From Clostridia bacterium (GTDB taxonomy: Bacteria > Bacillota > Clostridia > Oscillospirales > CAG-272), in the NCBI GenBank assembly GCA_017461765.1, contig JAFTXO010000011.1:1-57311 (forward strand): a stretch of 57,311 nucleotides of DNA, written 5' to 3'. The position numbers and the translations under genes were made by a program. Position 1 is the first letter of the stretch. The number at the start of each line of letters is the position of its first letter. Shown here in pieces: positions 1-8,346 of this stretch. The notes under the pieces are model-generated. The model worked only from the letters and a program-made list of their open reading frames with translations, did not search any database and had not been told where the DNA came from.

Positions 1-130
1 TGACTCCGATGGAGTTCCATCGCGCCGCAGCGTGACGAAAATCTCCCCCTGCTGCGCAGCAGGGGGAGATGAAAGAATCTTTTTTAAATTGTAAATTCTT
101 TTTGTTTTTTTCACTGTCTACTTGACAGGG
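1..130. repeat. Palindromic intergenic repeat, cut by window edge
   Basis: A perfect 15-bp-arm palindrome lies at 41-70 (arms rich in CCCCCTGCTGC / GCAGCAGGGGG). It is preceded by a small hairpin at 9-20 and followed by an AAAGAAT/ATTCTTT pair around 72-103 and a CTGTC...GACAG hairpin near 115-129. No gene fits. The stacked palindromes look like a MITE or other repetitive extragenic element, but the left end is missing and no second full copy is in the window, so the class is not settled. Confidence 0.45.
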
Positions 131-179
131 GGCACATCAATTTGCGTTAGTCCCTTTATTATATTTTTTGAAAAAAATA

Positions 180-208
180 TTGCGTTTTTTATTATAATAT
201 GATAAAAT
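180..208 (+). promoter_or_regulatory. Possible promoter of thrH
   Basis: TTGCGT at 180-185 and TAAAAT at 203-208 are separated by 17 bp. The region is very AT-rich, so alternatives (TATAAT near 193) cannot be excluded. The thrH ribosome site (GGAG, 236-239) follows. Confidence 0.4.
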
Positions 209-249
209 AGTTGTATTAAAATTTACATATGATATAGGAGAACTATAAA

Positions 250-858
250 ATGAGTGATATGAACATTGTATGCTTGGACCTTGAGGGCGTTTTAGTGCCT
301 GAAATCTGGATTGCTTTTGCTGAGGCAAGCGGTATTCCCGAGCTTAAACGCACGACACGTGACGAGCCTGATTATAATAAGCTTATGAAATGGCGTCTCG
401 GCATTTTGAAGGAGCACGGTCTTGGACTTAAGGAAATTCAGGACACGATCGCAAAAATAGATCCGCTCCCCGGCGCTAAGGCTTTTCTTGACGAGCTTCG
501 CACGCTTTCTCAGGTTATTATTATAAGCGACACGTTTACGCAGTTTGCCGCGCCTCTTATGAAGAAGCTCGGTATGCCGACAATATTCTGCAATACTCTT
601 GAGGTAGAAGAGAGCGGCGAGATCACAGGCTTCAGAATGAGAATAGCAAATTCCAAGCTTTCAACGGTAAAGGCACTTCAATCCGTTGGCTTTGAAACCA
701 TCGCAGCAGGCGATAGCTATAACGACCTTGGTATGATCAAGGCGTCGAAGGCGGGCTTCCTCTTTAAGAGCACTGACAAAATAAAGGCAGATAACCCTGA
801 GCTTGAAGCATTCGAAACCTTTGATGAGCTTCTTAATGCTATCAAAAAAGCACTTTAA
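250..858 (+). CDS. thrH: ThrH-type phosphoserine phosphatase / homoserine phosphotransferase
   Basis: A 202-aa HAD-superfamily phosphatase of the ThrH group. In the family, ThrH removes phosphate from phosphoserine and can pass it to homoserine, linking serine and threonine synthesis. The N-terminal nucleophile motif reads CLDLEGVLVPE (D-x-E rather than the usual D-x-D, as is typical of ThrH). Motif II is IISDTF near residue 95 and the acidic motif is GDSYNDLGM near 155. Length matches the family (about 200 aa). GGAG sits 10 bases before the ATG. The gene stands alone, with a terminator shared with the convergent gene downstream. Cytoplasmic. The assignment is strong; substrate preference cannot be read from sequence. 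Confidence 0.9.
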   Translation: MSDMNIVCLDLEGVLVPEIWIAFAEASGIPELKRTTRDEPDYNKLMKWRLGILKEHGLGLKEIQDTIAKIDPLPGAKAFLDELRTLSQVIIISDTFTQFAAPLMKKLGMPTIFCNTLEVEESGEITGFRMRIANSKLSTVKALQSVGFETIAAGDSYNDLGMIKASKAGFLFKSTDKIKADNPELEAFETFDELLNAIKKAL

Positions 859-867
859 CTTTAATAT

Positions 868-899
868 AAAAAAGACTTTGCGCAATCAAAGTCTTTTTT
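868..899. terminator. Bidirectional intrinsic terminator
   Basis: AAAAAGACTTTG / CAAAGTCTTTTT form a stem around a CGCAAT loop, with A and T runs on both sides. It sits between thrH and the convergent deacetylase and can stop transcription from either side. Confidence 0.85.
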
Positions 900-910
900 A
901 TTGTAGTATA

Positions 911-1864
911 TCAGCTGCAACGCTTTAGAGTTACGTTGGTATTTGGCATAATATCAAGGTACGCTATGCCGTTTTTGGGAGCGACGGTCTGCTCACCGTT
1001 TTCGCAAATAACGCACACAGGGGCGGGCGTTTTTATCTCGATCGTGATCGGATGATCGAAAATTTCACTATCGAGCGTGTTTTCGGCTCTTAAGGTGTAG
1101 CAACCGTCCTTTTCAATTACTGAAAGAGAGCTGTTTTTTGCCTCGGTTATGTATTTTACCGCATCATTGAAGGAGCATACCCAAAGCTTATCCGACATTT
1201 TGGCAAGATATTCGCACTCCTCCTTGAAGTTATCAGCCTTTTGAGCGTGGAATATATCCTGCTCCTTGTGAGTTATCCAGTGGTTTACCTGAACGCTCCA
1301 GCCGTTTGAGGAAATGATCCTTTCAACCTCTTTTTCGATCGGAGAAATATCCTTAAAATCGAATCTACCCACGAAGGAGTGTACGAAATTCATATAAAAT
1401 CCGTCATCATACGGATGATTAGTCTCGCCCTCTACTGCACGGTGAGCGTAATAAAATTCGTCCAAAACTCTTGACCCCTCGGGAGTATGACCGCCTCCGC
1501 AGCCGACATACGTAAAGATCCTTGTGCCGTATATCTTTTCAAGGGCTTCCTTTGAGCTTTTTGCATCGTTGTATCTTTTTTTAAGGGGAGTTTCCTCGTT
1601 CATACCAACCATGTGGTCAATGCCGTGAGATGCGATATCGCAAATTCCCTCTTTCAAAAGAGCGCGCCACATATCTATAAGACCCTCATGCAAGAAATTC
1701 ACGGTCTGAGCAGAGGTGAATTTCATATTGAGAGAGTATCGTTTGTTTATATCTCTTAAGATATCAGCAACCTCAAGAGTGCTTTCCTTATAACAGCCGT
1801 CATCAAACGAGAGCGAAAATGCGCCCGCCTTACCGCCGTAGTATTTTGATATTGAAAATTCCAT
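911..1864 (-). CDS. Polysaccharide deacetylase family (NodB-fold) protein
   Basis: A 317-aa protein with a NodB homology fold. The metal and catalytic motif FSLSFDDG is near residues 16-23 and the metal-binding histidine motif SHGIDH is near 95-100. These enzymes remove acyl groups from polysaccharides or peptidoglycan. There is no signal peptide, so it may act inside the cell on imported sugars; the substrate is unknown. A beta-rich C-terminal tail (about residues 240-317) follows the barrel. The start is set at the ATG 9 bases after AAAGGCGGG; upstream in-frame starts lack a ribosome site and would extend into the promoter. Transcribed alone, divergently from the permease at 2006. Confidence 0.75.
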   Translation of the reverse strand: MEFSISKYYGGKAGAFSLSFDDGCYKESTLEVADILRDINKRYSLNMKFTSAQTVNFLHEGLIDMWRALLKEGICDIASHGIDHMVGMNEETPLKKRYNDAKSSKEALEKIYGTRIFTYVGCGGGHTPEGSRVLDEFYYAHRAVEGETNHPYDDGFYMNFVHSFVGRFDFKDISPIEKEVERIISSNGWSVQVNHWITHKEQDIFHAQKADNFKEECEYLAKMSDKLWVCSFNDAVKYITEAKNSSLSVIEKDGCYTLRAENTLDSEIFDHPITIEIKTPAPVCVICENGEQTVAPKNGIAYLDIMPNTNVTLKRCS

Positions 1865-1896
1865 AAATATCCCGCCTTTCGCATATGTATATAAAT

Positions 1897-1925
1897 ATTT
1901 TAACATCGCGGATATAAAAAGTCAA
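1897..1925 (-). promoter_or_regulatory. Promoter of the polysaccharide deacetylase gene
   Basis: On the minus strand, TTGACT (1920-1925) and TAAAAT (1897-1902) are separated by exactly 17 bp, 33 bases before the start codon. The fit to sigma-A is good. Confidence 0.6.
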
Positions 1926-1946
1926 TTGAATATATTTAAAAATATA

Positions 1947-1975
1947 TTGACATTTGCGAAAAAAAGTGATATAAA
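1947..1975 (+). promoter_or_regulatory. Promoter of the anion permease gene
   Basis: TTGACA (1947-1952), 17-bp spacer, TATAAA (1970-1975); ribosome site AGAGAGG and ATG follow at 2006. It is divergent from the deacetylase promoter. Confidence 0.65.
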
Positions 1976-2005
1976 TTTAAGGTTGAAAAGAGAGGTTAGC
2001 AGAAT

Positions 2006-3112
2006 ATGAAGAAAGTAGCAGTCTTTTTAAAGGGGCATATAGTGTTCGTTATAGCGACTCTTTGTGCCATTGTAACATCGATAATAGTACCGCCCGATAA
2101 GGAGTATTTGGGATACATAGATTTTAAAACATTAGCGTGCCTTTTTGCGACCCTGTGTGTCGTTTGCGCACTTAAAAATATCAAATTTTTCTCGATAGTT
2201 TCCCGAAAAATCATACACTCCACCCCGAATTTTAGAATTTGCGTGCTTGCGCTCATATATATAACCTTCATAGGCTCACTCTTTATAGCGAACGATATGG
2301 CGCTCATCACCTTCTTACCGCTCGGCTGGTACGTCCTTTCCGAAACGGGAAACGAAAAATACACCCCGTATCTTTTCGTTTTGCAGAATATATCGGCAAA
2401 CCTCGGTGGAATGCTCACTCCGTTCGGAAATCCGCAAAACCTCTACCTGTATACGAAATTTGATATCCCTACAGGCGAATTTATGAAAATCATGCTCCCG
2501 CCGTTTCTTTTTTCGGTCGCACTACTTACTGTGTGCGCTATGTTTTTCCCAAAAACAAAGATGGAGCTTAAGGGTAAAGAATATTTCGTATTCAAGCCGA
2601 AACGAACGGTAATATACCTTATCCTCTTTGCAATTTCAATTATCATGGTATTCTCGGTAATACCGTATTATATAGGTCTTGCGATAATCTTTGTCAGCGT
2701 TCTCATCCTTGACAGGTACGCGCTTTTAAGAGTAGATTATCCTTTACTGCTCACATTTTTGATGTTCTTTATTTTCGCGGGAAATATGTCGAGGATCGAT
2801 GCGGTAAGAGAGCTTTTCTCGTTCCTTCTTGAAAAGAACGCGCTCGTTTTTTCGTCGCTTTCCTGTCAGATAATATCAAATGTGCCTTCTGCGATATTGC
2901 TATCGCAGTTCACCACGGATTACCGCTCACTCCTTTACGGCGTGAACATAGGCGGAACGGGAACAATAATTGCGTCCCTTGCAAGTCTTATCACTTTTTC
3001 GGAGTTTTGCCGTGTGCGCCCGAAGGAAAAAAAGAAATACTTCGGCATATTTACGCTATTTAATATCGGCTTTTTCGTACTTTTGCTCGGACTTTGCCTG
3101 CTCCTTGTGTGA
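2006..3112 (+). CDS. SLC13 / CitMHS / ArsB-like anion permease
   Basis: A 368-aa integral membrane protein with about ten hydrophobic segments. The segment LGGMLTPFGNPQNLYLY (about residues 133-149) matches the conserved hairpin of the ion transporter superfamily (SLC13, citrate and ArsB-type permeases), and the second inverted repeat has ISNVPSAILLSQF and GTGTIIASLASL near 290-330. It is shorter than classical DASS carriers and close to clostridial citrate transporter-like proteins. The transported anion (dicarboxylate, arsenite or other) cannot be told. It has its own promoter. No ArsR or lyase gene is adjacent, so arsenic export is not supported by context. Confidence 0.75.
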   Translation: MKKVAVFLKGHIVFVIATLCAIVTSIIVPPDKEYLGYIDFKTLACLFATLCVVCALKNIKFFSIVSRKIIHSTPNFRICVLALIYITFIGSLFIANDMALITFLPLGWYVLSETGNEKYTPYLFVLQNISANLGGMLTPFGNPQNLYLYTKFDIPTGEFMKIMLPPFLFSVALLTVCAMFFPKTKMELKGKEYFVFKPKRTVIYLILFAISIIMVFSVIPYYIGLAIIFVSVLILDRYALLRVDYPLLLTFLMFFIFAGNMSRIDAVRELFSFLLEKNALVFSSLSCQIISNVPSAILLSQFTTDYRSLLYGVNIGGTGTIIASLASLITFSEFCRVRPKEKKKYFGIFTLFNIGFFVLLLGLCLLLV

Positions 3113-3259
3113 GAAAGAGCCCTTTTATGACAGTAATCTGAAATAATACTGAAGAATTTAAAAACTTTTAAAAAAACTCTTTTATTTTTGAAAGTTATAT
3201 GATAGAATATAGGCTGTATAAATTTTAAAATATATATATAAATTATTTAGGAGATAAAA

Positions 3260-5083
3260 ATGATACGTGAAGATTTAAGAAACATTGCGATTATAGCCCA
3301 CGTTGACCACGGAAAAACAACGCTTGTAGACGGAATGCTCAAGCAAGGCGGCGCTTATCACGAAAATCAGGCGACAACCGAAAGAGTAATGGACTCAAAC
3401 GATCTTGAAAAAGAGCGCGGAATTACAATACTTGCAAAAAACACTGCTATTCACTACGCAGGCAAGAAGATAAATGTTATCGACACCCCCGGCCACGCTG
3501 ACTTTGGCGGCGAGGTGGAGAGAATTCTTAAAATGGTAAACGGCGTTATTTTGCTCGTTGACGCGGCAGAGGGCCCTATGCCTCAGACAAGATTTGTTCT
3601 TCAGAAGGCAATGGAGCTTAATCATAGAATTATCGTCGTTGTAAACAAGATTGACCGTCCCGATGCGAGAATTCAAGAGGTCATCGACGAGGTGCTTGAG
3701 CTTCTTATAGATCTTAACGCAACAGACGATCAGCTTGACTCTCCTATGCTTTTCTGCTCGGGAAGATCGGGTACTGCTTCACTCTCTCCTGACATTGAGG
3801 GCGAGAACCTTATCCCGCTTCTTGATACTATAATAGATTATATTCCCGCACCCGAGGGTGAGGCGGAAGAGCCCCTTCAGCTTCTTGTTTCCTCTATCGA
3901 TTACAGCGACTACGTAGGAAAGATCGGTATCGGCAGAATAGAAAGAGGTACGCTCAAGGTAAATCAGGAGGTAAGCGTTTGTAACTACCACTCCGATGAA
4001 AAGCCAAGACGCGCAAAGATAATATCGATTTATCAGTTCGACGGACTTTCACGCTCTTCGGTACAGAGCGCAACAGTCGGAGATATCGTTTGCTTCTCAG
4101 GTGTTGAGGAGCTTTCAATAGGAGATACGCTTTGCTCTACCGATTGCATCGAGCCCCTTGAATTCGTAAAGGTTTCCGAGCCTACTATGGAAATGACCTT
4201 CTCGGTAAACGACAGCCCGTTTGCAGGCAGAGAGGGTAAATTTGTAACCTCGCGTCAGATAAGAGACCGCCTTTACAGAGAAACACTTAAGGACGTTTCG
4301 TTAAGAGTGACCGACGGCGACACGACGGATTCTTTTAAGGTTGCGGGCAGAGGCGAGATGCACCTTTCAATACTTATCGAAAATATGAGAAGAGAGGGCT
4401 ACGAGCTTTGCTGCTCGACACCTCACGTTCTTTACAAGACGATCGACGGCATTCTTCACGAGCCTATGGAAAGAGTTTCGATAGACGTTCCCGACGACGC
4501 ATCCGGAGCTGTAATTCAAAAGCTCAGTGCAAGAAAGGGCGAGCTTCTTGAAATGGGCAAGGCGGGAAGCAGAACGAGAATAGAATATCTTATCCCGTCA
4601 AGATGCCTTTTCGGATACAGAAGTGAATTTATGACCGATACCAAGGGCGAGGGCGTTATAAATACTCTCTTTGACGGCTACCAACCCTTCAAGGGCGACG
4701 TTATCACAAGATATACAGGCTCGCTTATAGCTTCCGAGCAGGGCGAGGCAACCTCGTACGGTCTTTACAATACACAGGATAGAGGAGCTATGTTTATCGG
4801 CGTTCAGACTCCCGTTTACGAGGGAATGATCGTTGGCGAATGTCCTAAAATGGAGGATATCGTAGTAAACGTATGTAAAAAGAAGCACCTTACGGCTATC
4901 CGTTCAAAGGGCGCGGACGAAGCGCTTATCCTTACACCCCCAAGAGTTCTTTCACTTGAGCAGGCTATTGAGTATATAGCCGAGGATGAGCTTATCGAGG
5001 TAACTCCCAAATCCTTGCGCTTGAGAAAGAGAATACTTGATACCGCATTAAGACTCAAATCACAGGCAAAGCTTGCAAAATAA
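3260..5083 (+). CDS. typA: Translational GTPase TypA/BipA
   Basis: A 607-aa protein of full family length. GTPase motifs are in order: G1 AHVDHGKTT (14-22), G3 DTPGHADFGG (near 76), G4 NKID (near 130). EF-Tu-like domain II, two EF-G-like domains and the TypA-specific C-terminal domain follow (ILTPPRVLSLEQAIEYIAED near 555). TypA binds the ribosome, helps 50S assembly and is needed under stress or cold. The ribosome site is TAGGAG before the ATG. The gene downstream starts 24 bases on and is probably cotranscribed. Very secure. Confidence 0.97.
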   Translation: MIREDLRNIAIIAHVDHGKTTLVDGMLKQGGAYHENQATTERVMDSNDLEKERGITILAKNTAIHYAGKKINVIDTPGHADFGGEVERILKMVNGVILLVDAAEGPMPQTRFVLQKAMELNHRIIVVVNKIDRPDARIQEVIDEVLELLIDLNATDDQLDSPMLFCSGRSGTASLSPDIEGENLIPLLDTIIDYIPAPEGEAEEPLQLLVSSIDYSDYVGKIGIGRIERGTLKVNQEVSVCNYHSDEKPRRAKIISIYQFDGLSRSSVQSATVGDIVCFSGVEELSIGDTLCSTDCIEPLEFVKVSEPTMEMTFSVNDSPFAGREGKFVTSRQIRDRLYRETLKDVSLRVTDGDTTDSFKVAGRGEMHLSILIENMRREGYELCCSTPHVLYKTIDGILHEPMERVSIDVPDDASGAVIQKLSARKGELLEMGKAGSRTRIEYLIPSRCLFGYRSEFMTDTKGEGVINTLFDGYQPFKGDVITRYTGSLIASEQGEATSYGLYNTQDRGAMFIGVQTPVYEGMIVGECPKMEDIVVNVCKKKHLTAIRSKGADEALILTPPRVLSLEQAIEYIAEDELIEVTPKSLRLRKRILDTALRLKSQAKLAK

Positions 5084-5107
5084 AAATTTAAAAGGGCAGG
5101 ATAAAAG

Positions 5108-6364
5108 ATGTTTTCCGATAAATTGTTGCAGATAGCTTCAAGCGCCGAAAAGGAGCTTGCGCCTATCTTTGCAAAGATAGATTCAATATCTCTTGACAAT
5201 ACAGAAAGAATACTTGATGCGTATAAGGGGTATAGAGTTTCCGACTCAATGTTTTCGGGAACGACGGGCTACGGCTACGACGATGTGGGCAGAGATACGC
5301 TCGATCAGGTATACGCAAGCGTTTTCGGCGCTGAGGCGGCTTTCGTGCGTCATAGCATAGTGAGCGGAACACACGCTCTCACAATAGGACTTTTCGGACT
5401 TTTACGTCCGGGCGATATAATGCTTTCCGTTACCGACCGTCCTTACGATACGCTTTGCGATGTCGTTGGAATAAACGGTGCAACGGGAGACGGCTCGCTT
5501 GCAGATTTCGGCGTAGGCTACGAGCAGGTAAATTTCAAGGACGGCAAGATCGATTTCGACGGCATAAACAAAAAGCTTGCTAAGCTCGGAGAAAGAGTAA
5601 AGGTCGTATTTATCCAGCGCTCGAAGGGATATCTCGACCGTCCGACGCTCACTGTTGAGCAAATAGGCGAGATCGCGACGTTCGTTCATACACGCTCCAA
5701 TGCTTACGTGGTCGTAGATAACTGCTACGGTGAATTTACAGAGGTAAGAGAGCCTACGATGGTGGGAGCAGATATGATAATCGGCTCGCTTATAAAAAAT
5801 CCCGGCGGCGGAATTGCCGAGAGCGGCGGATATATTGCGGGTACGAAGAAGGCTGTTGAGCTTGCTTCCTACCGTCTTACCTCTGTCGGCAGCGGAACTG
5901 AGGTCGGTGCATCGCTCGGTCAGAACAGAAATATGTTCAAGGGCTTCTTCCTTGCTCCTCACGTAGTGGCGCAAGCAAAGAAAACAGCGCACTTTGCGGC
6001 GTATGTTCTTGAAAAGCTCGGCTTTGACGTTTATCCCGGATACAATGAAATGCGCTCAGACATAATCCAGACGGTTAGATTCGGATATCCCGACGGACTT
6101 ATAAAATTCTGTCAGGGAATACAGAGCGCAAGCCCGGTTGACTCGTTTGTAACTCCTATGCCTTGGGCAATGCCCGGCTATAACGACGAGGTAATAATGG
6201 CTGCGGGAGCGTTTACTCAGGGCTCATCTATCGAGCTTTCGGCTGACGGCCCGTTAAGAGAGCCGTATACTGCGTTTTTCCAGGGAGCGCTCACCTATGA
6301 GAGCGGCAAGATCGCTATTTTAAGAGCGGCGCAAAAGCTCCTTGACGATAAAAACAATGCTTAA
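5108..6364 (+). CDS. Methionine gamma-lyase family (YnbB-like) PLP enzyme
   Basis: A 418-aa member of the Met_gamma_lyase family (PF06838), once called aluminium resistance protein. It has an aspartate-aminotransferase type I fold; the likely PLP lysine is in GSLIKNPGGG near residue 236, with the glycine-rich GSGTEVGASLG stretch after it. Its true reaction in Firmicutes is poorly known; sulfur amino acid breakdown is assumed from the family name. The ribosome site is AGGGCAGG before the ATG. Its stop overlaps the rlmH start by 8 bases, so the two are translationally coupled. The family call is strong, the function weak. Confidence 0.85.
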   Translation: MFSDKLLQIASSAEKELAPIFAKIDSISLDNTERILDAYKGYRVSDSMFSGTTGYGYDDVGRDTLDQVYASVFGAEAAFVRHSIVSGTHALTIGLFGLLRPGDIMLSVTDRPYDTLCDVVGINGATGDGSLADFGVGYEQVNFKDGKIDFDGINKKLAKLGERVKVVFIQRSKGYLDRPTLTVEQIGEIATFVHTRSNAYVVVDNCYGEFTEVREPTMVGADMIIGSLIKNPGGGIAESGGYIAGTKKAVELASYRLTSVGSGTEVGASLGQNRNMFKGFFLAPHVVAQAKKTAHFAAYVLEKLGFDVYPGYNEMRSDIIQTVRFGYPDGLIKFCQGIQSASPVDSFVTPMPWAMPGYNDEVIMAAGAFTQGSSIELSADGPLREPYTAFFQGALTYESGKIAILRAAQKLLDDKNNA

Positions 6365-6839
6365 TGTAAAAATTATAGCGACAGGCGAATTTAAGGAGCA
6401 ATACTTTAAGGACGCCTGCGCGGAATATAAAAAGCGCCTTAGTGCTTGGTGCAAGGTTGACGAATATATATTCAGAGAGATAAAGCTTCCCGATGATCCT
6501 TCGGATACTCAAATTTCAGAGGCGCTGAGGACAGAGGAAAAAATAATTCTTGAAAAAATACCCCAAAAGGCGTACGTTATAGCTATGTGCGTTGAGGGCA
6601 AGCAGCTCTCGTCAGAGGAGCTTGCAAAAAAGATAGAGGATATACAAAATTCGGGGAAAAGTGAGATAGTATTTATAATCGGCTCGTCCTACGGTCTTTC
6701 CGAAGGAGTAAAGGCGAGAGCCGATCTTCGCTTATCTGTTTCAAAGCTCACGTTCCCGCACAGACTTCTAAGAGTAATGCTTTATGAGACCGTTTACCGT
6801 TCGGTATCGATACTTAACGGTTCAAAATATCATAAATAA
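6357..6839 (+). CDS. rlmH: 23S rRNA pseudouridine-1915 N3-methyltransferase RlmH
   Basis: A 160-aa SPOUT-family methyltransferase that uses SAM to methylate pseudouridine 1915 in helix 69 of 23S rRNA. The SAM-knot signature is visible: FIIGSSYGLSEGV near 107-119, LTFPHRLLRVMLYETVYR, and the typical end NGSKYHK. The start MLNVKIIATG is the standard RlmH N-terminus and overlaps the previous stop by 8 bases; the longer reading adds five residues without homology. The glycine-rich loop has SSY where most relatives have GSD or GPD. Confidence 0.93.
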   Translation: MLNVKIIATGEFKEQYFKDACAEYKKRLSAWCKVDEYIFREIKLPDDPSDTQISEALRTEEKIILEKIPQKAYVIAMCVEGKQLSSEELAKKIEDIQNSGKSEIVFIIGSSYGLSEGVKARADLRLSVSKLTFPHRLLRVMLYETVYRSVSILNGSKYHK

Positions 6840-6855
6840 TGCAGAAGGAGAAAAA

Positions 6856-8316
6856 ATGAAGCCAATTAGACTTTTACTTAGTTTGATGATGCTTGCGGTG
6901 ATATTTGTTTCCTGCGATAACGAGGAAAAAAGTCAAAAGCCTGTGTGCTATCACCTTGAGATCGAGAACGGACAATGCACTAACTGTTCCATGCAAGTCG
7001 AGTACGATAAATACAAGTACGAGCTCTCCGAAGATGAAGATTACTACATAATTGCAGAATATCTGGGCGAAAAGGAGGATGTTATCCTTCCCGAAGAATA
7101 TAATAAGCTGCCCGTTAAGGAGATAGACTCTAAAGCCTTTGAGTACAGCTCTGTTGAAAAAGTAAGAATTCCCGAGGGAATAACGAAGATAGGCGCAAAG
7201 GCGTTTAATTCAAGCGTTATTTTGAAAAGCGTCGTTTTGCCAAGCACTCTTGAGAAGATAGGCGCTGAGGCGTTTGCTTACTGTAACGAGCTTGAAGGTA
7301 TAACTATTCCCGCGAGTGTTACCGAAATAGGTGACGAGGCGTTTATGTCCTGCGAGATGCTAAAGGAGGTTACCTTCGAGGAGGGAGTTACATCGATTTC
7401 CGACAGTATGTTTGCGGGCTGTACATCGCTCGAGACTGTAAAGCTTCCCGAAAGCCTTGAATATATAGGCAACGGCGCATTTTCGGGCATAAAGAGCTTT
7501 GAGGGGCTTACATTTGCAAAGAAAAGCGAAAAATATTCGGTAAGCTCGGAGTGCCTTATAAATACGGAAAATCAGCTCGTTATATCGGGTAATGCAAAAA
7601 GCGTTATACCCGCCGACGAAACGGTAGTCGGTATTGCCGAAAGAGCATTTGCTTATTCTGATATCACTGAGATCGAATTGCCGGAAAATATTGTAGGTAT
7701 CGGCTATGAAGCGTTTGCATTCTGCAAATCGCTTTCCCACGTGGGTCTTTCTCCTGCGATGACAGAGATAGCTGATCAAGCCTTCCGCAGCTGTACATCA
7801 CTCAAAACAATGAATTTGCACGAGGGTATTGTAAGAATAGGAAAGTACGCATTCGATTACTGCACCGCGCTTGAGGGAGTTTCACTTCCGAATACTCTTG
7901 AAACTATCGACGAGGGTGCTTTCTACGAATGTGTGACCATGCGTCAGTTTGATATGCCCAACAGTGTAAAAGCACTCGGTGAAAGCGTATTTTACGGTTG
8001 TAAATCTCTTGAAAAGGCAAATGTATCGTTTTATGTAACCGAAATCCCCAAGAGTACCTTTAACGGCTGTTCCTCGCTTTCCGAGCTCGCAATACCAAAC
8101 GGTGTCGAGACAATAGGAAAATATGCGTTCAGCGACTGTATCTCTCTTGAACAAATGGTTTTTCCGGGAACGGTAAAATCAATAGAAAAATACGCATTCA
8201 ACGGTTGCACGAAGCTTATAACGATCTATTTCTCCGGAGCAGAAGCAGTCTGGGAAACGGTTGACGTTCAAGAGGATCTTTCGAGCTTCAAGGTCGTTTG
8301 CGACTATATAGGATAA
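6856..8316 (+). CDS. BspA-type leucine-rich repeat lipoprotein
   Basis: A 486-aa protein with an N-terminal signal ending FVSC, a workable lipobox, so it is probably a cell-surface lipoprotein. After a short C-x-H...C-x-x-C segment (residues 33-46), about fourteen repeats of roughly 23 residues follow, of the type IGxxAFxxCxxLxxVxLPxxL, characteristic of TpLRR/BspA (LRR_5) domains. These bind proteins or glycans; no ligand can be assigned. One repeat near 215-265 is irregular and includes an insertion. The start follows AGAAGGAG. It lies just after rlmH and before mnmG in the same direction. Confidence 0.82.
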   Translation: MKPIRLLLSLMMLAVIFVSCDNEEKSQKPVCYHLEIENGQCTNCSMQVEYDKYKYELSEDEDYYIIAEYLGEKEDVILPEEYNKLPVKEIDSKAFEYSSVEKVRIPEGITKIGAKAFNSSVILKSVVLPSTLEKIGAEAFAYCNELEGITIPASVTEIGDEAFMSCEMLKEVTFEEGVTSISDSMFAGCTSLETVKLPESLEYIGNGAFSGIKSFEGLTFAKKSEKYSVSSECLINTENQLVISGNAKSVIPADETVVGIAERAFAYSDITEIELPENIVGIGYEAFAFCKSLSHVGLSPAMTEIADQAFRSCTSLKTMNLHEGIVRIGKYAFDYCTALEGVSLPNTLETIDEGAFYECVTMRQFDMPNSVKALGESVFYGCKSLEKANVSFYVTEIPKSTFNGCSSLSELAIPNGVETIGKYAFSDCISLEQMVFPGTVKSIEKYAFNGCTKLITIYFSGAEAVWETVDVQEDLSSFKVVCDYIG

Positions 8317-8346
8317 ATAGAATTTTTAGCTTAGCGGAGGAAAAAA

